Of a DNA stretch of 64,000 nt, positions 25,030 through 31,915 are shown one piece after another. Position 1 is the first letter of the stretch. Each line of letters opens with the position of its first letter. Both the position numbers and the translations under genes were made by a program. The DNA is taken from NCBI RefSeq assembly GCF_014651615.1, contig NZ_BMXF01000002.1:599439-663438 (forward strand), given 5' to 3'. The notes beneath the pieces were generated by a model, which saw only the letters and a list, made by a program, of their open reading frames with translations, ran no database searches and was not told where the DNA came from. Source of the stretch: Persicitalea jodogahamensis (GTDB lineage: Bacteria; Bacteroidota; Bacteroidia; Cytophagales; Spirosomataceae).

Positions 25030-25707
25030 TTAGATGTGCACCTTCTCGGTCACTACTTTTCCGTCAAACAGATTCACCGTCCGGTGGGCAAATCCAGCGT
25101 CGTAGGGGGAGTGGGTCACCATGATGATCGTTGTGCCGGCCTCATTGAGCTGCTTCAGTAGGTTCATTACTTCCTCGCCGTTCTTGGAGTCGAGGTTACC
25201 CGTCGGCTCATCCGCCAGGATGATCTTGGGGGTGGCTACCACGGCGCGGGCGATAGCCGTGCGTTGCTGTTGTCCGCCCGAAAGCTGTTGCGGGAAGTGG
25301 TTGCGGCGGTGCATCATGCTCATGCGTTCGAGGGCCGCCTCGACGCGCTGCTTGCGCTCGTCGGCGGGCGTGTTGAGGTAGAGCAGCGGCAGTTCCACAT
25401 TTTCATACACCGTGAGTTCGTCGATCAGGTTAAAGCTCTGAAACACGAACCCGATGTTACCCTTACGGATCTGCGCCCGCTGCCGCTCCGACATATCCGC
25501 CACTTCGGTTTCATAAAATTGGTAAGAGCCTTCGCTGGGGTTATCGAGCAAACCCAGGATATTCAGCAAGGTGGATTTGCCGCAGCCCGAGGGCCCCATG
25601 ATGGCAACAAACTCGCCATCCTTAATTTCCAGGTCAATGCCGTTGAGGGCGGTTGTTTCCACTTCTTCGGTTGAAAATACTTTCTGAAGGTTTTTAATAT
25701 CAAGCAT
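25030..25707 (-). CDS. ABC transporter ATP-binding protein, MacB/LolD type
   Basis: This 225-aa ATPase has Walker A GPSGCGKST (38-46), the Q-loop FQSFNLIDELTVYENV, the signature LSGGQQQR (142-149), Walker B ILADEPTGNLDS and a switch histidine in MVTHSPYDAGFAHR. The QxxNLIDELTVYENVELPL stretch places it with the FtsX-linked exporters (macrolide, antimicrobial peptide or lipoprotein export) rather than importers. Its adaptor partner lies upstream at 26310-27623, but the permease that should follow survives only as a decayed fragment. The ATPase is intact, so either the loss is recent or it serves a permease encoded elsewhere. Confidence 0.9.
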   Translation of the reverse strand: MLDIKNLQKVFSTEEVETTALNGIDLEIKDGEFVAIMGPSGCGKSTLLNILGLLDNPSEGSYQFYETEVADMSERQRAQIRKGNIGFVFQSFNLIDELTVYENVELPLLYLNTPADERKQRVEAALERMSMMHRRNHFPQQLSGGQQQRTAIARAVVATPKIILADEPTGNLDSKNGEEVMNLLKQLNEAGTTIIMVTHSPYDAGFAHRTVNLFDGKVVTEKVHI

Positions 25708-25831
25708 AATCTTTCAAGGAGAACGGATAAGAGGATGAAGGGAGGAAAGGAATTTGTCGAGAGTAGGTAGAACGCGCCCGCCCACTTTTATTCCTTTATA
25801 CTTTGTGCCGCTTACTCCGACGGTTATTTAT

Positions 25832-26191
25832 ATGAATAAAATTGAAAAGTTTGAAGACTTAGTCGTTTGGCAGGAGAGTTTATCTCTAGCCATGCGCGTA
25901 TACAAGGAGCTGGAGGATTGCAAGAATTTCGGGTTAAGAGACCAAATGCAACGCTGTTCCGTATCCGTTCCATCCAATATTGCTGAGGGATTTGAGCGGT
26001 ATTCAAATAAAGAATTTATACGCTTTCTGAGAATTGCCAAAGGCTCGGCTGGAGAACTCCGCACCCAACTACATATCGCTGTTGGTATCGGATTGATCGA
26101 TGCAACACTGGGTGATGAACTTCTTAACAAGACTCGCTTGGTTTCTTCCATGATTCATAGTTTGATAAAAGTGAGGTTGGAGAAGTTTTAA
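25832..26191 (+). CDS. Four-helix-bundle protein (S23/IVS-type family)
   Basis: This 119-aa small helical protein of the family first seen in 23S rRNA intervening sequences has these signatures: FEDLVVWQESLSLAMRVYKE, FGLRDQMQRCSVSVPSNIAEG, RYSNKEFIRFLRIAKGSAGEL. Members are widespread as stand-alone genes in Bacteroidota and may be nucleic-acid or complex associated; the function is unknown. I use the ATG at 25832, supported by a TATACTTTG promoter-like box just upstream (25797-25805). The gene points opposite to, and sits between, the adaptor and ATPase genes of the exporter, so it interrupts what is usually one operon. Confidence 0.85.
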   Translation: MNKIEKFEDLVVWQESLSLAMRVYKELEDCKNFGLRDQMQRCSVSVPSNIAEGFERYSNKEFIRFLRIAKGSAGELRTQLHIAVGIGLIDATLGDELLNKTRLVSSMIHSLIKVRLEKF

Positions 26192-26309
26192 TTTTGAAGG
26201 AGAAAATAAAGAAATTGTTGCATGATAGGATAGGCTTTTCTGGAAAAGAATCGCACGAGGATGGCCGTGCCCTTTCCTCCTTTTCTCCCTCCTCCTCTTC
26301 TCCCAAAAA

Positions 26310-27623
26310 CTAGAACTCAAGCACTTCGTTATCCCCGAAGTTTTCATAGGAACTGGTGATGACTTTCTCACCGGGTTGCAGGCCTTCAAGTACTTCGTAG
26401 AACTCCGGATTCTTGCGGCCTAGGGTGATGTTTCGCTTGGTGGCGCGGTTGCCCTCTTTTTCTACCACATATACCCAGTTGCCGCCTGTGTCGGAGAAAA
26501 AGCCGCCGACTGGAAGCAGCGTCGCTTTCGAAGGTTGGCCAAGCTGAAGGCGGATGGGGGCCGACTGTCCGCGCTTGATTCGCTCCGGCGCGCCTTTCGT
26601 AAAACGCATATCCACTTCAAACCGGCCGCTACGGACCTCAGGATAAATTTTCACGATTTCCAGGCCATATGGCTGTCCATCGAAGTCCATACTACCCGCC
26701 AGTCCTACAAAAATCCGGGAAATGTAGTGCTCGTCCACATCCACGCGCATCTTGAAACCGTCAAGGTCGTCGATCTGGCCTATGTTTTGTCCCTGATTGA
26801 TGTTGGAGCCGACTTCCACATTCATGGAAGAAAGCAAACCCCGTACCGGAGCCTTCACCACCAGGTTGTCCAGCGTCTGCCGCCAGAGCGCCACGTTTTT
26901 CTGGGTATTGGCCAAAGTACCTTCCAATTGCGAAATCTGCATCTTGGCGTTTTCTTCTTGGTACTTCTGTGATTCTATTTCGATGTCGCGCTGCTGCACG
27001 AGGCGTTCGTAGTCGCGTTTGGTTTTGAGGTAGTCGGCTTCGGGGATTACCTTGTCGCGGTAAAGCTGCTCATTTCGCTGGTGAGCGTCTTTGGCCTGGG
27101 CAATCTGGAAATCGAGTTCACTCAGGGCCTTCTGCAGGTTAAACCGTTCCACCCGCAACCGCTGCCGGGTATTTTGCAGGTCGTTCACCAGGCGGCTGGC
27201 CTCCGTTTCCGATTGCAGGAAATTAAGCTTCAGACTCTGATTTTCGAGTCTCAAAAGTACCTCGCCTTCCTTCACCATATTGCCACCTTCTACCATTTTC
27301 TGGGTTACGTAGCCCCCCACAATGGCATCAAGCTGGATTGTTTTGAGCGGCTGCACGACGCCCGTCACCACGATGAATTCGTCAAATTCGCCCTGGCTGA
27401 CGGTAGAAATGGTTACCTTGTCCTTGTCAGCGTTGAACTTGGAGCGCTTATCGGCCCAAATCAGTTGGTATAGGATGAACGCCACTAATAGAGTGCCCGC
27501 CACTACGTAGCCGATACGTTTTGAATTCCAGAATTTTTTCTTTTTCCCCTTATCCATGCCTGACTGGCTTAGGGCAGTATCGGGCATTTTGCCAAAGGGA
27601 GATGGTTTTAAATCGGTGGCCAT
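26310..27623 (-). CDS. Periplasmic adaptor (HlyD/MacA-type membrane fusion protein)
   Basis: This 437-aa adaptor has a cytoplasmic lead, one membrane helix (about 35-53, IGYVVAGTLLVAFILYQLIW), then the usual order: beta-barrel/lipoyl half (VTGVVQPLKTIQLDAIVGGYV, ... GEVLLRLENQSL), a long coiled-coil hairpin (about 130-250), the second lipoyl half (VKAPVRGLLSSMNVEVGSNI) and a barrel plus membrane-proximal domain ending with LQPGEKVITSSYENF. It links an inner-membrane ABC permease to an outer-membrane TolC-like channel. The ATPase is next but one; the permease is a pseudogene. It is divergent from the sigma-54-type regulator, which probably controls it. Confidence 0.88.
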   Translation of the reverse strand: MATDLKPSPFGKMPDTALSQSGMDKGKKKKFWNSKRIGYVVAGTLLVAFILYQLIWADKRSKFNADKDKVTISTVSQGEFDEFIVVTGVVQPLKTIQLDAIVGGYVTQKMVEGGNMVKEGEVLLRLENQSLKLNFLQSETEASRLVNDLQNTRQRLRVERFNLQKALSELDFQIAQAKDAHQRNEQLYRDKVIPEADYLKTKRDYERLVQQRDIEIESQKYQEENAKMQISQLEGTLANTQKNVALWRQTLDNLVVKAPVRGLLSSMNVEVGSNINQGQNIGQIDDLDGFKMRVDVDEHYISRIFVGLAGSMDFDGQPYGLEIVKIYPEVRSGRFEVDMRFTKGAPERIKRGQSAPIRLQLGQPSKATLLPVGGFFSDTGGNWVYVVEKEGNRATKRNITLGRKNPEFYEVLEGLQPGEKVITSSYENFGDNEVLEF

Positions 27624-27802
27624 TTATTTAGTGGAAATTTGGGACGGGGCAACCCGTGCTGTTAAAAGTTGATGGTGATCGTCATTCCGATGACTCTCTT
27701 GCCAATACATGTTCAATCCTTATGCCAGAAGAATGGGAGTGGGGTAATTTATTGATATTCAGACAATACAATGTTTTCGCCACTTTCTTCACTGTTCATT
27801 AT

Positions 27803-27846
27803 CGGACACCCTTGTCCGGCAGCGGACAGTTGGCACAAAAGCGCGT
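27803..27846 (+). promoter_or_regulatory. Alternating CGGACA/TGTCCG boxes and a degenerate sigma-54-like promoter
   Basis: CGGACA (27803-27808), TGTCCG (27813-27818) and CGGACA (27823-27828) are evenly spaced by 10 bp, so any adjacent two form an inverted repeat with a 4-nt centre. Immediately after, TTGGCAC (27830-27836) matches the sigma-54 -24 element, but the -12 position reads GCGCG rather than TTGC. The site lies between the exporter adaptor and the NtrC-like regulator, as expected for that regulator's binding site. Activity of the promoter is doubtful. Confidence 0.6.
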
Positions 27847-28006
27847 TTTTCTAACTCTTTCTTTGTTAATACCTTAACGAGAGCCATTTTTAGCGGCATA
27901 TTTGTTGTAAGATGCTAGCCTGGAAGATAACAACAGGCTCCAAAAATCAAGGTACTTTGTGCCATTGCTGCTTCTACCCTTACCACCCAAGCTACCCAAT
28001 ATCCAA

Positions 28007-29353
28007 ATGCAACTCTCCGAAACCAAATTGCTCATAGTCGATGATGACGTAGATGTGCTCAGTGCCGCCAAACTGCTGTTAAAGCGTCATCTCAAACAAG
28101 TCGATATTGAGAAGAATCCTGAAAAAATACCATTTTTACTTAACAATGGCGAGTATGATTGCATACTGCTCGACATGAATTTTACGCGCGACGTCAGCAG
28201 TGGACGCGAAGGCTTTCAGTGGCTCGACCGTATCCTGGACCATTCGCCTAAAATGACAGTCATCATGGTCACGGCCTACGGGGATGTGGAAATGGCGGTG
28301 CGGGCCATCAAGGCGGGTGCCACCGATTTCGTGCTGAAGCCCTGGGAAAATGACAAGTTGCTCGCGACGCTAAAAAAGGCCCTGAGCGGCAAAAGTACCG
28401 ACGGGGAAATGGTGGAAACAGTGGCAGCTAAAGCGTCCAAAAACAACCTGGTCGCTCAGAGTGAATCGATGCGATACGTACTTGATACCGCCGAGCGCGT
28501 TGCACCCACCGATGCCAATGTGTTGATCTTGGGCGATAACGGTACGGGTAAAACTCAACTGGCCAAGTACATCCACGACCTCTCGCAACGCAGCCAAAAG
28601 CCTTTTGTCTGCGTGGATTTGGGGGCTTTGAGTGAAAATCTCTTTGAAAGCGAATTGTTCGGCCACGTGAAGGGCGCCTTCACCGACGCCCGCGACGACC
28701 GTCCCGGACGCTTTGAAGAAGCACAGGGCGGCACCATTTTCCTGGACGAAATCGGCAACCTGCCGCTGGCATTGCAGTCGAAACTATTGACGGTGATTCA
28801 GGAGCGACAGGTAACGCGCGTGGGTTCCAATCGCCCGGTAACCGTGGATGTCAGATTGTTGTGCGCGACGAACCGCGATATTGACAAAATGGTATCACAA
28901 AACGAATTCCGGCAGGACTTACTTTACCGCATCAATACCATCGAACTTGAACTGCCGCCCCTCCGCGAACGCCCCGATGACATCGCCCCACTGGCGGAAT
29001 ACTACCTGAAAGAATTCAGGAAAAAATACAACCGCCCGGTCACGTCGATCAGTACGCCGCTCCTTAAAAAAATGCAATTGTACGATTGGCCCGGTAACAT
29101 CCGTGAATTGCAACACGCCATCGAGCGGGCCGTGATTCTCTCGCAGGAAAAAATTCTGCAACCCGACGACATGTTCCTGAAAAACGTCAGCCCGGATGCT
29201 GCTTCTGCCACAGCCTACGACCTGGAAGACATGGAGAAAACCATGATTCTCAAAGCCCTCAAGCGTTTCAACGGCAACATTACCGACACCGCCCGCGAGC
29301 TGGGCCTGAGCCGGGCGGCCCTATACAGGCGATTAGAGAAGTATGGGCTTTAA
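28007..29353 (+). CDS. Sigma-54-dependent response regulator, NtrC family
   Basis: The product is about 448 aa. The receiver domain has acidic residues VDDD (11-14), phospho-acceptor Asp56 and a conserved Lys in FVLKP. The AAA+ domain has Walker A GDNGTGKT (176-183), a GAFTGA-position loop reading GAFTDA (223-228), Walker B GGTIFLDE (241-248), and RINTIELELPPLRERPDDI. The C-terminal Fis-type HTH is NITDTARELGLSRAALYRRL. It would activate sigma-54 promoters on phosphorylation by the kinase encoded next. The ATG at 28007 fits a TACTTTG box at 27953-27959; an earlier start at 27959 would begin inside that box. It lies divergent to the ABC exporter genes, its probable target. Confidence 0.9.
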   Translation: MQLSETKLLIVDDDVDVLSAAKLLLKRHLKQVDIEKNPEKIPFLLNNGEYDCILLDMNFTRDVSSGREGFQWLDRILDHSPKMTVIMVTAYGDVEMAVRAIKAGATDFVLKPWENDKLLATLKKALSGKSTDGEMVETVAAKASKNNLVAQSESMRYVLDTAERVAPTDANVLILGDNGTGKTQLAKYIHDLSQRSQKPFVCVDLGALSENLFESELFGHVKGAFTDARDDRPGRFEEAQGGTIFLDEIGNLPLALQSKLLTVIQERQVTRVGSNRPVTVDVRLLCATNRDIDKMVSQNEFRQDLLYRINTIELELPPLRERPDDIAPLAEYYLKEFRKKYNRPVTSISTPLLKKMQLYDWPGNIRELQHAIERAVILSQEKILQPDDMFLKNVSPDAASATAYDLEDMEKTMILKALKRFNGNITDTARELGLSRAALYRRLEKYGL

Positions 29354-29362
29354 TCGGGCTCC

Positions 29363-29471
29363 AACGGTTAAAAGGTCAAACGGCGTTCCTGCGCGGCTCC
29401 TGGCTATACAAACTTACTGACTTTGCATACAAAACTCCTTTCCTTTAACCTTTTAACCCTTAACCGTTTGG
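29363..29471. repeat. Intergenic imperfect inverted repeat between regulator and kinase genes
   Basis: The left end (CCAACGGTTAAAAGGTC, from 29361) and right end (ACCTTTTAA ... AACCGTTTGG, to about 29471) are near reverse complements separated by about 70 nt. A transcript could fold the gap into one arm. No gene lies inside. Similar self-complementary gaps occur at 36670-36815 and 39599-39682. Confidence 0.5.
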
Positions 29472-29496
29472 CCTAAAACCAAACGTTACCAATAAA

Positions 29497-30831
29497 TTGA
29501 AACATTTCTCCATAGGTATTCTTTGGCGGGTTCTGTTGCTGGTGCTGGCCGGGCTGGGGTTGGGGTATCTGGTGTCCCGGACGCCGCCTAACTGGATGCT
29601 GGTGATGATGATGCTGGTCGTAGTTTTCTTTTTGGGAAACGGGCTTTATACCTACGTCACTTCGTTTAACCGCAAGTTTGTGCGCTTCCTGGAATCGGTA
29701 CGGTACTCCGATTTTACGATCAAGTTCCGGGCCGATAACGTCATGGGAGATACTTTCCAGGAGCTGAATCAGCAGTTCAACGAGGTACTTATGGCTTTCC
29801 GCCAAGCGCGAGCCGAGAAGGAGGCTAACTTACAGTACCTCAATGCTATTGTGCAGCATATTGGTACAGGGTTGATCACTTTCGACTCGGCTGGTGGCGT
29901 CAATCTGGTGAATAATGCCTCTTTGCGAATGTTGGATATATATCGACTGCGGCAAATGTCGGATTTGCAGGAAACGCACCCGCGCCTTTTTGAAATGCTG
30001 TCGCACCTGGAAACGGGCGTACGCGAGTTGTACATTTCGCCGCAGGATCAGCCATTGGCGGTGCAGGGAACTACCATCCAGATGCGCGGTACCTGGGTAC
30101 GCATCGTAGCTTTACAAAACATCGGCACCGAACTACAACAAAAAGAGGTAGAAGCCTGGCAAAACCTTACCCGGGTACTTCGCCATGAAATCATGAATTC
30201 CATGACGCCCATTGTCTCGCTGGTCGGGACGATGCGATTGATTGTCAACGAGGATATCGAACAAAATTCAGAAAACGAAGAAGCCGTCGGCGACTTGAAA
30301 GAAGCGCTCCAGACGCTCGAAAAACGTAGCCAGGGCATGATGAAGTTCGTCAATGCCTACCGAGATTTCACGACTTTGCCCAAGCCTAACATGAGGACGA
30401 TCTCAGTCAAAGAACTCTTGCAAGATGTACTACAACTACTCCAAGCCGACCTTACTGCCGCCGGGGTACTTTCCAAAATGGAAGTACTTCCCGAGCAACT
30501 GACCGTAATGGCGGATGCCGACCAATTGCAGCAAGTACTTATCAATCTTGTCAAAAACGCCCTCGAAGCCTTCCGCGAGCAACCCGCCCCGCTCATCGAA
30601 CTTCAGGCCTATTCCACCGATAACCAAAAGGTGACGATCAACGTCCGCGACAACGGCTTCGGCATCGAACCCGAGGCATTGGAAAAGATTTTTATTCCTT
30701 TCTACACGACCAAAAAAACGGGGTCGGGCATAGGGTTGAGTCTGTCTCGCCAAATCCTGCAACAGCATAATGGCCAACTGGTTGTCAACTCCGAAGTGAA
30801 CGCAGGAACGGTTTTTTCGTTGGTTTTATAA
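29497..30831 (+). CDS. Sensor histidine kinase (NtrY-like) paired with the NtrC-type regulator
   Basis: This 444-aa kinase starts with TTG. Two membrane helices lie at about 7-27 and 32-52 with almost no periplasmic loop, so sensing is probably in the membrane or cytoplasm. A HAMP-like and then a PAS-like segment (about 110-215) precede the DHp helix with His230 in RHEIMNSMTPI. The catalytic domain carries N-box LINLVKNALEAF, G1 DNGFGIE, F-box IFIPFYTTK and G2 GSGIGLSLS. It lies 143 bp downstream of the regulator gene and is surely its partner. The gene is unusually rich in the word GTAC (14 by eye). Confidence 0.9.
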   Translation: MKHFSIGILWRVLLLVLAGLGLGYLVSRTPPNWMLVMMMLVVVFFLGNGLYTYVTSFNRKFVRFLESVRYSDFTIKFRADNVMGDTFQELNQQFNEVLMAFRQARAEKEANLQYLNAIVQHIGTGLITFDSAGGVNLVNNASLRMLDIYRLRQMSDLQETHPRLFEMLSHLETGVRELYISPQDQPLAVQGTTIQMRGTWVRIVALQNIGTELQQKEVEAWQNLTRVLRHEIMNSMTPIVSLVGTMRLIVNEDIEQNSENEEAVGDLKEALQTLEKRSQGMMKFVNAYRDFTTLPKPNMRTISVKELLQDVLQLLQADLTAAGVLSKMEVLPEQLTVMADADQLQQVLINLVKNALEAFREQPAPLIELQAYSTDNQKVTINVRDNGFGIEPEALEKIFIPFYTTKKTGSGIGLSLSRQILQQHNGQLVVNSEVNAGTVFSLVL

Positions 30832-30951
30832 GGAAACTTAAGACCTGACGAGATAGTGTAAAGATATTCTGAAAATAATTTTCTTGCTCGCGTTCCAACC
30901 ATCTTGCTTCCCATCGGGTCTTTTCTTAAACCCTTAAAAAAGTAAAAGGCT

Positions 30952-31395
30952 ATGAAGTACCTCGCTTCCTTGTTAATTACTGTCGGAATGCTAGTCTCCT
31001 GTAAATCCGATGAGATAGGGCCGGAACCAGACGATTATACTGTGAAGTATCAGAAAAGCATCTCCATAGAAAAGTATTCAATGACTTTTATTGGATTAGA
31101 AGATAGTAGATGTCCTGCGAATGTCTTCTGCTTCACAGGAGGAAGTGTGCAAATAGATTTGAAATTTACTTCAACCAAAAGTGATTTGCCTGGCAAGCAG
31201 TTACGACTGTGCCAAGGTGATTGCCTTAAATTAAGGGATAATGGATCAAAAACTCCAGAAACCGGATCAGTTGTTCTGGATGGTACGACATATCTTATGA
31301 CTGTATTGGAAGTCAACCCGTACCCGGCTACATCTGAAGCGGCTAAACAGAAGGAGAAGTATGAGGTCAAACTAATGATACAAACATTACCATAA
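30952..31395 (+). CDS. Small lipoprotein with DSRCP and CxGDC motifs (copy 1)
   Basis: This 147-aa lipoprotein has a signal ending LVSC (Cys17). The mature part holds EDSRCPANVFC and CQGDC cysteine pairs in a beta-rich fold, with a closing VLEVNPYPATS segment. Proteins with the D-S/A-R-C-P-x-x-V-x-C pattern are common in Bacteroidota but, as far as I know, uncharacterised. The spaced cysteines suggest disulfides or metal contacts. It is followed 13 bp later by a paralogue of identical length, so the pair arose by tandem duplication. This copy is clearly more AT-rich than copy 2. The start is ATG after AAAAGGCT. Confidence 0.8.
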   Translation: MKYLASLLITVGMLVSCKSDEIGPEPDDYTVKYQKSISIEKYSMTFIGLEDSRCPANVFCFTGGSVQIDLKFTSTKSDLPGKQLRLCQGDCLKLRDNGSKTPETGSVVLDGTTYLMTVLEVNPYPATSEAAKQKEKYEVKLMIQTLP

Positions 31396-31408
31396 ATTCA
31401 AACTAGCC

Positions 31409-31852
31409 ATGAAATACGCCACCATCTTACTAGGAGCCGCCCTTGCGCTCTTCTCCTGCAAATCCGACTCCATCGAAGCCAAACTCAGCGACAAGACGCT
31501 GAAATACCAGGAAGTACTCAACCTCACGGGCGGCAGCCTGACTTTTGCTGACATTGAGGACAGCCGTTGTCCCGAAGACGTGCAGTGCGTCCGGGCGGGG
31601 GAGGCCATCGTGACGCTGCAAACCCGCGCTGTGACGACGACTAACGAACCACAAATCGTAAAAATGTGCCTGGGCGATTGTATGTCGCTTTATCCGAAAG
31701 GAGGCTTCCGGGAAGCCGACACGGCCAATATCAGCCTGGATGGCACAAAGTACCGACTGATCCTCACCGAAGTGAATCCTTATCCTAACACAACTAAGCC
31801 AGTGGAGAAAAAGGATTATAACATCAAACTTGATGTGGAGCAGAATCCGTAA
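31409..31852 (+). CDS. Small lipoprotein with DSRCP and CxGDC motifs (copy 2)
   Basis: This 147-aa paralogue of the preceding gene has lipobox LFSC (Cys17), EDSRCPEDVQC, CLGDC and LTEVNPYPNTT. It retains the more usual VRAGEA segment after the first Cys pair, which copy 1 has changed to FTGGSV. The function is unknown; both probably sit on the periplasmic face of the outer or inner membrane. The two are probably one transcript ended by the strong hairpin at 31864-31897. G+C content is close to the window average, unlike copy 1. Confidence 0.82.
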   Translation: MKYATILLGAALALFSCKSDSIEAKLSDKTLKYQEVLNLTGGSLTFADIEDSRCPEDVQCVRAGEAIVTLQTRAVTTTNEPQIVKMCLGDCMSLYPKGGFREADTANISLDGTKYRLILTEVNPYPNTTKPVEKKDYNIKLDVEQNP

Positions 31853-31863
31853 GCTCGTGAATC

Positions 31864-31897
31864 AAAAAGAAAGCCGCATCGCTGCGGCTTTCTTTTT
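31864..31897. terminator. Strong bidirectional terminator
   Basis: A perfect 15-bp stem (31864-31878 with 31883-31897) around a TCGC tetraloop, with an A-run on the left and a T-run on the right, so it ends both the rightward lipoprotein transcript and the leftward permease transcript. Confidence 0.9.
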
Positions 31898-31915
31898 TCA
31901 GAACCTCCCCATGAA

